Positions 1-7,563 of a DNA stretch of 33,673 nucleotides are shown piece after piece. The notes under the pieces were generated by a model. The model saw nothing but the letters and a program-made list of their open reading frames with translations. It searched no databases and was not told the DNA's origin. The DNA comes from GWF sp031972135 (GTDB lineage: Bacteria > Patescibacteriota > Microgenomatia > UBA1400 > UBA12108): contig DALYFH010000011.1 of NCBI GenBank assembly GCA_031972135.1, positions 1-33,673 of the forward strand, written 5' to 3'. Within the stretch, counting starts at the first letter, position 1. Every line of letters starts with the position of its first letter. The position numbers were made by a program, and so were the translations under genes.

Positions 1-141
1 CCGCGCGCCCATTACTCCAGATTCGACCGGCACAATAACGAGTCCTAGTACAAACATGAGGACCAATAGCAGTATCAATAACTTTCTAAATCTCTTACTC
101 CGGGCTAGCTTGCCTGCCACATCTCTTACATGCTGAGTCAT
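1..141 (-). CDS. N-terminus of a membrane protein, cut by the window edge
   Basis: A 47-codon open frame begins at an ATG three bases after the ftsH stop and runs off the window. The visible part is a basic N-terminus (HVRDVAGKLARSKRFRK) followed by a hydrophobic stretch of about 20 residues rich in L, I and V and ending in VPVES. This is a membrane helix with a cytoplasmic basic flank. It continues the trpS-ftsH operon and is probably translationally coupled to ftsH. The start of a small ion-channel-like membrane protein would look like this, but the family cannot be told from 47 residues. Confidence 0.6.
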   Translation of the reverse strand, partial: MTQHVRDVAGKLARSKRFRKLLILLLVLMFVLGLVIVPVESGVMGAR

Positions 142-144
142 AGC

Positions 145-2100
145 TTATTTATACACCACGTTATATTTTTGTGTCTTAACAATTTCTTCTTTTGTAATCC
201 CAACTATCCGCTCAAAGTCATCGCGCTCAAGTGATTCTTTTTCTTTAAGCTCTATAACTACTGCATCCATAATCTTCTTCTGATCCTTAAGGATCTGCAT
301 CGTCACCTTTTCGCAGATGTTAACTATTCTTTTCACCTCACCGTCGATCTCTGCACGTTTTGAATCAGAGACGTCTGTAGGTTCTAGGTAGTTACGACCC
401 CACTCTGAGTAACCCTCTTGTGGGCCAAAATCAATTGGTCCTAGTGGACTCATGCCATAATCCACAACCATCGCGCGAGCAATCCGTGTGACACGGTCTA
501 TATCCGAGGACGCACCAGCCGTTAGATCGTTATAGATTAATTGCTCTGCTGCTCGTCCACCAAGGAGTGTACAGATCTCTTCGAGCAACTCTGTTCTTGT
601 GCTCTGATATTTATCCTGAGCAGGTGGGATCAAGGTAAATCCGAGCGCCCTTCCACGAGATACTATCGAGATGCGATGTACAGGGTCAGTGTGAGATAAG
701 AAGTGTGTGACTAGAGCGTGTCCTGCCTCATGGTATGCGGTCATATCACGCTCTACCGCATTAAACATTCGCTTCTTCTCTGGTCCCATCTTCACTTTGG
801 TTGCCGCTTCTTCTAGATCTAGATTAGTAATCTCAGACCTATCTTCTCGGGCAATCAAAATCGCCGCTTCATTTAACATATTCTCGAGATCTGCTCCGGT
901 AAACCCAACAGTTCTACGCGCTATTCGTTCCCAATCAATATCTTTTGTAAATGGTTTTCCTGCTGCATGGATTGCAAGGATTGCTTTTCTTCCCTCAATA
1001 TCCGGCAGATCCAGGGTTACGCGACGGTCAAATCGACCAGGACGAACCAAGGCTGGGTCTAGTACATCTGGCCTATTGGTAGCAGCTAGTACGACCACGC
1101 TCTCATTAGCGGTAAAGCCATCCATTTCGACAAGTATCTGATTTAAGGTCTGATCTCGCTCATCATGCCCACCCATGCTACCTGCACCGCGGGTACGCCC
1201 TATCGCATCTACTTCGTCTATAAAAATGATTGCTGGGGATGCTTTTTTGGCTGTATCAAATAGGTCACGAACACGGGATGCTCCCACTCCAACCAACATC
1301 TCCATAAACTCAGATCCCGCCATCGAGAAGAAGGGTACATTCGCTTCGCCTGCGACAGCTCGAGCTAGTAATGTTTTACCCACACCCGCCGGACCAACCA
1401 AAAGAACACCTTTGGGAGCACGCGCCCCCACCTTGGTGTACTTTGCAGGGTTCTTTAAGAAATCAACCACTTCTTCAAGTTCTTTTTTAGCTTCAGTTAC
1501 CCCTGCTACTCCATCAAACTTGATTGATTGTTTACCCTTTGCAAAGAGTTTTGCTTTTGATTTGCCCATCCCAAACATTCCTCCACCCATCCCACCTGGA
1601 CCTCCACCCCTCATCTGTCTCATAATCATGACAAAAAATAGTGCCATGAGTACAAATGACAAAACATTTAGGATGCCACCAAGAGAGTCCCAAAAACTTC
1701 CATTTGATACTTCAAAATTAACACTAGAAGGATCTATATTGTATTGAGTAAGTAGTTCAGTAAAAGATTGACCCGTCTCTTTAGTCGAGAGCTTGATCTT
1801 TTTGTCTACATAGTTAAGGACGATCGAGTCTCCGAGTACTTCTACTTTTTCTACTTTTTTCTCTCTGATCTCATTCATTGCCTCTGTCACTGTAAGTGTC
1901 GCGTCACTTACCCCACTATTTAGATAAGTAAAAATAGCTGGTAAAAATAAGAATAGGATTATTATCCAGACAACTGCGCGCTTCATATCAAAACGAAAGC
2001 TCCACATCTTAATTGGCTTGCCCTGAGCACCATTAATGGGTTTAGTCTTTAGATCTGGTGGCAACTTTGTATCTACTTTCTTCACTGTTTTTTTCGGCAT
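145..2100 (-). CDS. ftsH: ATP-dependent zinc metalloprotease FtsH
   Basis: Membrane-anchored AAA+ protease that degrades misfolded membrane proteins and short-lived regulators. With the start at 2100 it has 651 residues. Visible in order: TM1 (about 42-61), an extracytoplasmic domain, TM2 (about 143-162), a Gly/Met-rich linker, Walker A GPAGVGKT (236-243), Walker B IIFIDEVD, the second region of homology with RPGRFDRR, and the zinc site HEAGH (457-461). A longer frame begins at 2157 but would run 35 bp into the upstream gene, so the ATG at 2100 (MPKKTVKK) is preferred. Two departures from the usual family: Walker A is GPAGVGKT rather than GPPGTGKT, and the pore loop reads MEMLVGVGA where FtsH normally has VEMFVGVGA. 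It lies 22 bp after the tRNA-binding gene, in the T-box-led operon. Confidence 0.96.
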   Translation of the reverse strand: MPKKTVKKVDTKLPPDLKTKPINGAQGKPIKMWSFRFDMKRAVVWIIILFLFLPAIFTYLNSGVSDATLTVTEAMNEIREKKVEKVEVLGDSIVLNYVDKKIKLSTKETGQSFTELLTQYNIDPSSVNFEVSNGSFWDSLGGILNVLSFVLMALFFVMIMRQMRGGGPGGMGGGMFGMGKSKAKLFAKGKQSIKFDGVAGVTEAKKELEEVVDFLKNPAKYTKVGARAPKGVLLVGPAGVGKTLLARAVAGEANVPFFSMAGSEFMEMLVGVGASRVRDLFDTAKKASPAIIFIDEVDAIGRTRGAGSMGGHDERDQTLNQILVEMDGFTANESVVVLAATNRPDVLDPALVRPGRFDRRVTLDLPDIEGRKAILAIHAAGKPFTKDIDWERIARRTVGFTGADLENMLNEAAILIAREDRSEITNLDLEEAATKVKMGPEKKRMFNAVERDMTAYHEAGHALVTHFLSHTDPVHRISIVSRGRALGFTLIPPAQDKYQSTRTELLEEICTLLGGRAAEQLIYNDLTAGASSDIDRVTRIARAMVVDYGMSPLGPIDFGPQEGYSEWGRNYLEPTDVSDSKRAEIDGEVKRIVNICEKVTMQILKDQKKIMDAVVIELKEKESLERDDFERIVGITKEEIVKTQKYNVVYK

Positions 2101-2122
2101 GGGTGTTATTCTACCAGACTCT

Positions 2123-2455
2123 TTAGTGAAATTCGCTCCCCAATGGGACTTCCTCACCGATTCTTACAATATATGGTTTCCCGTCCACAGTGTCACACGC
2201 AAACAGCATGCCGTTGGATTCGCCAAATGGAGTCTTTTTGGGTGGGATATTGGTTACCCACATAGTTTTGACTCCCACTAGCTCTTCCGGGGTATACCAT
2301 TCCTTAATCCCGCTAAAAATTGTACGCGTCTCAGAACCTAGGTCGACTGTAAATTGAATCAACTTCGCACTCCCCTCAGGAACTACTGCCGCGATTATCT
2401 TCCCGACTCTTACTTCGACTTTTGCGTAATCAGCAAATGCTATTGGGTCTTTCAT
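2123..2455 (-). CDS. tRNA-binding OB-fold protein (MetG C-terminal/Trbp111-like)
   Basis: A free-standing 110-residue protein made of the tRNA-binding domain also found at the C-terminus of some methionyl-tRNA synthetases and in Trbp111/CsaA. The family signature is visible: VEVRVGKI near the N-terminus, a central FSGI, and SNGMLFACD near the C-terminus, matching the usual SxGMxLA core. It binds tRNA structurally and has no catalytic residues. Its ATG overlaps the trpS stop (ATGA at 2452-2455), so it is translated together with tryptophanyl-tRNA synthetase. An inference is that it assists tRNA handling by TrpS or another synthetase in trans. Confidence 0.9.
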   Translation of the reverse strand: MKDPIAFADYAKVEVRVGKIIAAVVPEGSAKLIQFTVDLGSETRTIFSGIKEWYTPEELVGVKTMWVTNIPPKKTPFGESNGMLFACDTVDGKPYIVRIGEEVPLGSEFH

Positions 2456-3441
2456 AATCCTCCAAAACCCATTTTTTCTTTTACTTCTGCCACAGTTGCA
2501 CTAGCTACCACTCTGGCTCTCTCTGCTCCTTCTTTGATTACCATGTCAATTCGATTGTTATCCGCAGCTAGTTCTTCTCTCTTTTTTTGTATTGGGTTAA
2601 GTTCTTTATAAATTGACTCTGCCAACTCACTCTTTAACTCGCCATATCTAATCCCATCCCTCAAATACTTATTTTCGTAGTAAGTTCGTTTGTCTTTACC
2701 TTCAAACATTTCTACAAAAGTTAGTAGGTTAGCCACTCCCCCGTTTTCTGGTATCACCCCACCTTTTCCAGTATCAGTTGGAGCAGTCGCCAACTTTTTT
2801 TGAATAGTTTTTAGATCATCAGACAAGCTAATAAAGCTGCCTTCAACACTTTTGCTCATCTTACCCTCACCAAGGAGTGATGGGACATAGCGCGTAGTGC
2901 CCTGCAAACTCTGCGGTTCGGGAAAATCTAGTCCATATTGTTCATTCATCTTTCGCGCTATCTCACGAGTAATCTCCATATGTGGCTCTTGATCTAGTCC
3001 GACAGGGACGAGCGATGCCTTGTAGATCAAAATGTCAGACGCCATGAGGATCGGATAATTAAGGAGTGCCATCGTAGCATGATCAGGATACTGCTTAACT
3101 TTGTCTTTAAATGTAGGTAGGTGTTGCATGCGAGCAATTGTCATAACAGAAGAAAAATAGAATGCGAGTTCAGCATGTTCCGGCACCATTGACTGAAAAA
3201 ACAATGCAGACTTGTTTGGATCTAATCCGACTGACATATAATCTAGTAGGACGTCTCGCCGCTTCTCTCCGAGTTCACCTACACTATATGGAGTCGTAAT
3301 CGCATGTACATCAGCGACCATATAAAAGGTTTCATAATTAGGATCATTCTGTAGTGCAACCATTCCTTTGGCAGTTCCCAAATAGTTGCCTAAATGTAGT
3401 CTCCCAGTTGGTCTCATTCCCTGTAGTACGCGTTTTTTCAT
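2452..3441 (-). CDS. trpS: Tryptophanyl-tRNA synthetase
   Basis: Class I synthetase that charges tRNA-Trp with tryptophan. It has 329 residues, the normal length for bacterial TrpS. The HIGH-type signature is PTGRLHLGNY (residues 11-20), the KMSKS loop is intact (194-198, GEGKMSKS), and the Rossmann core contains the typical YPILMASDILIY stretch. The start ATG overlaps the stop of the upstream gene (ATGA), and its own stop overlaps the next start the same way. It is the only aminoacyl-tRNA synthetase in an operon preceded by a T-box leader (5138-5399), so control by uncharged tRNA, presumably tRNA-Trp, is expected. Confidence 0.97.
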   Translation of the reverse strand: MKKRVLQGMRPTGRLHLGNYLGTAKGMVALQNDPNYETFYMVADVHAITTPYSVGELGEKRRDVLLDYMSVGLDPNKSALFFQSMVPEHAELAFYFSSVMTIARMQHLPTFKDKVKQYPDHATMALLNYPILMASDILIYKASLVPVGLDQEPHMEITREIARKMNEQYGLDFPEPQSLQGTTRYVPSLLGEGKMSKSVEGSFISLSDDLKTIQKKLATAPTDTGKGGVIPENGGVANLLTFVEMFEGKDKRTYYENKYLRDGIRYGELKSELAESIYKELNPIQKKREELAADNNRIDMVIKEGAERARVVASATVAEVKEKMGFGGL

Positions 3442-4097
3442 AATTCCTCCGATGTATATATTGTACCTGTAATTTCTCGTGCTGCCAGCCCATAAAAACC
3501 CAAGCCATCATATGCCCTCTCACCATAAAGAATAGGAACTACACCATTATTAGTCACAAAGTTCAGGTATTCCCCTTTTTCTGTAATCCGATCATAAACC
3601 TCGTAAATCCTTGTTTTAACTGGTCTAATACCATATTTCGCGAGTCTCTCCACAATCTGTAAAGTAATTTCAAAAGATTTTGGATTGGCGTGCTGACCCA
3701 CCTCTACCGACACTCCTCGATGGTGGTCTATCAGCGCATGTCCTCCTTTAATATTGTGCTTCATATACACCACATGCTTCAATCCCAGTGAAGTGGCCAG
3801 CGGGATCATGGCAGGATCAACTATGACAACAAATGGCTCAGACTCTATTGAAAATGTATGAAAATCCACTACAACTTTTTTAGGATCTAGTAGTAAGTCC
3901 AACTCTCTTGCCCTTTTCGCTTCATAAGTATTACCAACCTTTCCAAACGAACAATTCAGATCAGACTCTGTCAGTCGCACTCCCCGAGCAAGTGCCCGGG
4001 GATTCGCGACAATTTGTGACTCACCAATACTGGCAAGTGCAAGCGTTGGCATGATCTCATTGCCATGTACTGCGGTCACAAATTCAATATTTTTCAT
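3438..4097 (-). CDS. Aspartoacylase/succinylglutamate desuccinylase (AstE/AspA)-like zinc hydrolase
   Basis: A 219-residue member of the M14-like AstE/AspA family of zinc-dependent amidohydrolases, which remove acyl groups from amino acids. Zinc-site motifs are visible: AVHGNE (H and E ligands, residues 9-14) and VVDFHT (His ligand). The catalytic Glu lies in VSVEVGQHAN. The substrate-binding block NPRALARGV...ESDLNCSF is present, but it has Cys where family members usually carry Arg (DLNR). The protein is short for the family, at the size of the minimal catalytic core. It lies between a GNAT gene (1 bp upstream) and trpS (4-bp overlap). An acylating enzyme beside a deacylating enzyme may act on the same amino-acid pool, which is inference. 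Confidence 0.82.
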   Translation of the reverse strand: MKNIEFVTAVHGNEIMPTLALASIGESQIVANPRALARGVRLTESDLNCSFGKVGNTYEAKRARELDLLLDPKKVVVDFHTFSIESEPFVVIVDPAMIPLATSLGLKHVVYMKHNIKGGHALIDHHRGVSVEVGQHANPKSFEITLQIVERLAKYGIRPVKTRIYEVYDRITEKGEYLNFVTNNGVVPILYGERAYDGLGFYGLAAREITGTIYTSEEL

Positions 4098-4098
4098 A

Positions 4099-4947
4099 TT
4101 ATTTATTCCTTTTCATCATTCTAAACAGTAATACATAAGCGTCACCCACCCTCATGTCGAGTTGATCATATTCTTGTTGGATTTTTATATTTTTTGTTGT
4201 AGGCTCCTCACCAGTCAACATTTCTCCATAAAAACCAGGCAACTTCACTCTATTTATCGTGCAGTCATCAATATCACGCGAAATTTTGAGGATTTTCATA
4301 GCCTGAATGATAGACTGCTCGACTAACGGATTTTGTGTCCTGGTATAGACAAGGCTCACTCCCCTATCTATTCCTGCGTAGATCCTCTGAAGAAGCATCG
4401 CCTGATAGATACCCCGCCCCTGAGCATCTTTGGCTACAGCTCCAGCGGCAAGATAAGTCCCACTTTCTTCTGTAAGTGAGTCAATTCCCAGAACTTCCTT
4501 CGGACTCCCATATATAGATGTGCTAAAGCCTACCAACTTTTCTCCCTGGTGAGCAGTGATAAAAAGATCTCCAGATAAATGTTTAAGAGTATCTGATTTA
4601 TCAAATCCTGGCTGATCAAATGCGCTTTTGACACACTCGTGGATTTGATCTGCTAAATGGCCAAGTTCGGCGTGGGACTTAACCTTCTCTCTCAAAGCAA
4701 AAGCAGCGGGCACTCTTACTTCAGAATGATACTCATCTTCACGATATGAAACAGTGTGTGCTTCACATGATTGGCATTGTGAATCCTTAAAAGATTCTAG
4801 CTTACCTCCTCCACCTGGATTAAACCCTCCCAGGCTTGGGGTAAAATAGTAGAAACTTCTTTCACTTAATGTAGTGATGTCGAGCAACTTATCACAATCA
4901 GCAAAGTGATTAACAGAATTAATCCTGCCAAAGACGCTCCCGCTCAA
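4099..4947 (-). CDS. GNAT-family N-acetyltransferase
   Basis: A protein of up to 282 residues. The C-terminal half shows GNAT motif A: a beta strand (TYLAAGAVAKDA) followed by the acetyl-CoA pyrophosphate loop QGRGIYQAML. The N-terminal 90 residues are not recognisable and include a Gly-rich patch and a CQSC motif. The start is uncertain. The longest frame begins at a TTG (4945-4947), which lies inside the 3' end of the small ORF at 4919-5014 and gives overlapping translation. There is no ATG near the N-terminus. It is the first sizeable gene after the T-box leader, and its stop is 1 bp from the next ATG. Substrate unknown. Confidence 0.78.
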   Translation of the reverse strand: MSGSVFGRINSVNHFADCDKLLDITTLSERSFYYFTPSLGGFNPGGGGKLESFKDSQCQSCEAHTVSYREDEYHSEVRVPAAFALREKVKSHAELGHLADQIHECVKSAFDQPGFDKSDTLKHLSGDLFITAHQGEKLVGFSTSIYGSPKEVLGIDSLTEESGTYLAAGAVAKDAQGRGIYQAMLLQRIYAGIDRGVSLVYTRTQNPLVEQSIIQAMKILKISRDIDDCTINRVKLPGFYGEMLTGEEPTTKNIKIQQEYDQLDMRVGDAYVLLFRMMKRNK

Positions 4948-5014
4948 GTTTTTTTACAACTTGAGACTCGTAGTAGTTTTTGCCCATTTCGTATAATTTA
5001 TTTAATTCTTTCAT
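4919..5014 (-). CDS. Small ORF in the T-box operon (31 aa)
   Basis: A short frame beginning MKELNKLYEMGKNYY and ending ERERLWQD. AAAGGA lies about 9 bases before its ATG. The ATG overlaps the stop of the preceding small ORF (ATGA at 5011-5014), and its 3' end overlaps the presumed start of the GNAT gene by 29 bp in another frame. The product is a charged, probably helical peptide with one Trp two residues before the end. The tight coupling suggests it is translated. It could be a real small protein, a translational coupler, or a displaced N-terminus of the GNAT gene after a frameshift. Confidence 0.5.
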   Translation of the reverse strand: MKELNKLYEMGKNYYESQVVKKLERERLWQD

Positions 5015-5118
5015 ATAATTATTCCTTTGTTTAATAAATTAAGTATGCACTGACAAAGGCCACGCCAACGCAAGGTTGATCGACCTAGTATCAAATATTT
5101 TTTATCTTTTATTTTCAT
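5011..5118 (-). CDS. Small ORF directly after the T-box terminator (35 aa)
   Basis: It begins MKIKDKKYLILGRS, contains LRWRGLCQC and ends NKGIII. A good ribosome-binding site (AAGGA, about 5 bases before ATG) lies 20 bp after the U-tract of the T-box terminator, so this is the first translated frame once the terminator is read through. The basic character and two Cys could suit a nucleic-acid-binding or leader peptide. There is a single Trp codon. It is coupled by ATGA to the next small ORF. No family recognised. Confidence 0.5.
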   Translation of the reverse strand: MKIKDKKYLILGRSTLRWRGLCQCILNLLNKGIII

Positions 5119-5137
5119 ATTTTCCTTTTTGGCTATC

Positions 5138-5188
5138 AAAAAAACCCTTGCACACCCACCACAAAAATCTGTGTTAGATGTACAAGGG
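5138..5188 (-). terminator. Intrinsic terminator of the T-box leader
   Basis: On the minus strand, CCCTTGTACA (5179-5188) pairs with TGTGCAAGGG (5145-5154), with one T-C mismatch, and is followed by seven Ts (5138-5144). The 5' arm, including CCCTT, is also needed to pair with AAGG of the T-box antiterminator (5206-5209), so the two structures exclude each other. This is the normal transcriptional T-box switch. Confidence 0.85.
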
Positions 5189-5399
5189 CCTCCTAGGCGG
5201 TACCACCTTGATACTATTTCTTACAAAAAATCCCTCTATCGAGGGACCACGCAAGAAATCTCTTTCTACGCGAGCTCCGTTATTACGACACTCGTTGCTG
5301 ACTGTTTACGGTTTCGCCTCCGTACTAAACATCTCTTGGGGAGTAGCTTAGTCTGCTAGGGGAATCCCAATCAATTCCCTTTAACGCATTTATTCAATT
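5138..5399 (-). promoter_or_regulatory. T-box riboswitch leader (trpS operon)
   Basis: A minus-strand leader of about 260 nt. The T-box core AAGGTGGTACCGCC lies at 5196-5209; its UGGU bulge pairs with the NCCA end of uncharged tRNA. Upstream elements look like stem I: an AAGAGA stretch near the AG bulge, a hairpin with GGAGGCGAAACC at its apex resembling the distal loop, and GGAG on the 3' side. A CCCTC-GATA-GAGGG hairpin plausibly serves as stem III. A terminator follows. The specifier codon could not be assigned; TGG triplets at 5247-5249 and 5367-5369 are not in a clear specifier loop. Trp specificity is inferred from trpS downstream. UGGU fits discriminator A directly or G by wobble. Confidence 0.88.
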
Positions 5400-5405
5400 G
5401 TGTGC

Positions 5406-5434
5406 AATATATCAGGCAGATATACACTTGTCAA
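5406..5434 (-). promoter_or_regulatory. Promoter of the T-box/trpS/ftsH operon
   Basis: On the minus strand a perfect -35 TTGACA (5429-5434) is separated by 17 bp from TATATT (5406-5411). The -10 is preceded by TGA, which also makes it extended. Predicted transcription start is about 5399, just before the T-box leader. It lies directly after the yraN stop. Confidence 0.85.
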
Positions 5435-5444
5435 ATTACCAGAT

Positions 5445-5819
5445 CTAGAGCTGGACATTCTCCCAGTGCTCGACTCGCGCCATCTCCCCTGCTATATCTA
5501 GCCACACCCCAACCACATCTATTCGCAGCAGTCCATGGTAGTGATTCTCCATACACCAAAGGTGCCCCATCTGAGTAATCTGTTTCAGCTTATGTTTATT
5601 TATCATCTCCCACGGCTCACCATAAATTTCTTCCGTCTTGGTCTTTACTTCTACAAACACTACGTAGCTTTCACCTTTTACTTTGTATATTGATACTATA
5701 TCTACCTCTCCCCACTTATTTCGATAATTTTGATCTAATATTTCATAACCTTTATCTGCCAAAAAATCAGCTGCAATTTGCTCCCCCTTATTCCCAGTCT
5801 TACGATTATTTATCTTCAT
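5445..5819 (-). CDS. yraN: YraN/UPF0102 nuclease-like protein
   Basis: A 124-residue protein with the UPF0102 pattern: GNKGEQIAADFLADKGYEIL near the N-terminus, then WGEVDIV and VVFVEVKTKT. The Glu, Asp and ExK residues form a PD-(D/E)XK-type site like that of Holliday-junction and repair nucleases. Its function in bacteria is poorly defined and possibly lies in DNA processing. It follows comM and dprA on the same strand, a common grouping of DNA-uptake and repair genes, but is separated from comM by a 143-bp palindromic element. Confidence 0.92.
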   Translation of the reverse strand: MKINNRKTGNKGEQIAADFLADKGYEILDQNYRNKWGEVDIVSIYKVKGESYVVFVEVKTKTEEIYGEPWEMINKHKLKQITQMGHLWCMENHYHGLLRIDVVGVWLDIAGEMARVEHWENVQL

Positions 5820-5827
5820 AAATCAAG

Positions 5828-5970
5828 CATACAGTTTTTCTAAACATACGTTAAATAATTTTGAGCGAACTCAGTAATTATGCGAGTTCATTCCTGGTTT
5901 GGTCCCAAACCAGGATGTTTACGAGCAATGTTTGAGCGATAAATTATAGTAGTGTAAGAAAAACTGTATG
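5828..5970. repeat. 143-bp palindromic intergenic element
   Basis: The ends are a perfect 14-bp inverted repeat: CATACAGTTTTTCT at 5828-5841 and its complement at 5957-5970. Nested inside are ATAATTT/AAATTAT (5855-5861 with 5941-5947), GAACTC/GAGTTC (5867-5872 with 5884-5889), and a strong hairpin CCTGGTTT/AAACCAGG (5893-5900 with 5907-5914). TTTGAGCGA occurs twice. It fills the comM-yraN gap. No second copy was seen in the window. It could be a MITE-like element, a structured UTR or a terminator/processing signal. Confidence 0.7.
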
Positions 5971-5980
5971 GTTGATCCTC

Positions 5981-7561
5981 TTACCATACATTCTCCCTAT
6001 ACTGTGCCGCCTCCGCCACATGAGAAACCGTAATCATCTCCTCTCCCGCTAGATCCGCTATCGTCCGAGCTACTTTAATCACTTTAAAATATGCTCTAGC
6101 CGAGAGATTATATTTAGTAACTGCAGTCTGCAAAAAACTACTTACCTCAGAACTTAGTTCGCAATACTTCTTTACCTCCCTGTTGCCCATCTGCGCGTTT
6201 GTATAGATCCCTTTTAGTCCACTAAACCGCTCCTGCTGCCGTGCTCGAGCCTCCTCTACCCTTGCTCTAATATCATTTGAATTTTCTATTAACTTTTCAC
6301 TCTCTCCTTTTACTTTTTTACTTTCATAAGTGAGTTTACTTACTTCGACAGGATCGACCCAGACATGCAAATCTATTCGGTCTAGTATGGGTCCACTAAT
6401 GCGCGATCTATACTTCTCTATCTGCCGCTCTCCACAACTACATTCTTTGTATGGGTGATTTAGATAACCACACGGACACGGGTTAGCTGATGCTAGGAGG
6501 ATAAACTTGGCTGGGTACTCCGCGCGCCCAGCAGCGCGTGTAATACTGACTCGCCCATCCTCCATTGGCTGACGTAGTACTTCGAGCGTAGTTCGAGGAA
6601 ACTCTGGGATCTCATCTAAAAACAATACTCCTAGATGAGCTAAGCTAATCTCACCCGGCATTGGGTTAGACCCTCCCCCAATGATAGAGATAGTACTCGC
6701 CGTATGATGAGGTGACCGGTACGGTCTACGGCGCATCAAAGCTGTTCCGACCGGCAGTACTCCTGCCACTGAGTATATTCTGGTCACTTCTAGCGATTCA
6801 TCCGGGAGTAGTGGCGGTAAGATCGAAGGAAAAGCTTTGGCAAGCATTGTCTTACCGGCTCCTGGAGGTCCTACTAGCAGTAGGTTGTGTCCACCCGCCG
6901 CCGAGATCTCCGCAGCTCTCTTGGCCATCTCCTGTCCTGCTATCTCACACATATCAACAAGCGAGACATTCTCGTCTAACAAGGTGTTAGGCTCTACATG
7001 TTTTACACTCTCTAGTATTTTTGTGCCACGTAAATGATCGACTAGTTCACTCAAATTACGGACTGGATAAACATTTATACCACTAACTACCGACCCTTCC
7101 ATTGCCGTCTCAATCGGGACATATATTTCACTAATATTATTTTCTTTTGCTGCCATTGCAACGAGCAAGGTCCCGCGTACCGCCTTTACTTCACCCGACA
7201 GACCCAACTCCCCATAAAAATATCCCTCCATATTACTTGCTTCACCTGGTTCACTTGATTTACTTTCTATCTCTATCTCCCCGGAAGCGAGTAGTATCCC
7301 AACAGCGATAGGGAGATCATAATTGCTCCCCTCTTTGTGTAGATCGGCCGGTGCCAAATTAACTGTGATTCGCTTGTCAGGAAAATTAAATCCCGAGTTC
7401 TCAATAGCTTTTTTGACTCTCGCTCTCGACTCACCCACTGCTTTATCGGGTAGTCCCACCAAGTCAAATGCTGGGAAGCCCTTGTTAGCTACATCCACCT
7501 CCACTACTACTTCTATTGTCTCGAGTCCTATTGTTGCAATTGACTTAACTCTTGCGAGCAT
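5981..7561 (-). CDS. comM: ComM/YifB Mg-chelatase-like AAA+ ATPase
   Basis: A 526-residue AAA+ protein of the ComM family, a hexameric helicase that promotes branch migration during integration of transforming DNA. Visible: the N-terminal ChlI-like domain (LVGLPDKAVGESRARVKKA), Walker A GPPGAGKT (231-238), Walker B LFLDEIPEF (about 313-321), the Cys-rich NPCPCG loop (about 360) and the C-terminal Mg_chelatase_C domain with ARAYFKVIKVARTIADL. It is full length. The ATG lies 2 bp after the dprA stop, so the two competence genes are co-expressed. Confidence 0.95.
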   Translation of the reverse strand: MLARVKSIATIGLETIEVVVEVDVANKGFPAFDLVGLPDKAVGESRARVKKAIENSGFNFPDKRITVNLAPADLHKEGSNYDLPIAVGILLASGEIEIESKSSEPGEASNMEGYFYGELGLSGEVKAVRGTLLVAMAAKENNISEIYVPIETAMEGSVVSGINVYPVRNLSELVDHLRGTKILESVKHVEPNTLLDENVSLVDMCEIAGQEMAKRAAEISAAGGHNLLLVGPPGAGKTMLAKAFPSILPPLLPDESLEVTRIYSVAGVLPVGTALMRRRPYRSPHHTASTISIIGGGSNPMPGEISLAHLGVLFLDEIPEFPRTTLEVLRQPMEDGRVSITRAAGRAEYPAKFILLASANPCPCGYLNHPYKECSCGERQIEKYRSRISGPILDRIDLHVWVDPVEVSKLTYESKKVKGESEKLIENSNDIRARVEEARARQQERFSGLKGIYTNAQMGNREVKKYCELSSEVSSFLQTAVTKYNLSARAYFKVIKVARTIADLAGEEMITVSHVAEAAQYRENVW

Positions 7562-7563
7562 AG

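Noticed and set aside
2101..2157. 19-residue N-terminal extension of FtsH
   Set aside because: It would overlap the upstream tRNA-binding gene by 35 bp and is not like an FtsH N-terminus; the ATG at 2100 fits better.
5129..5359. 76-aa plus-strand ORF
   Set aside because: It is the antisense of the T-box leader, whose core motif and terminator are on the minus strand.
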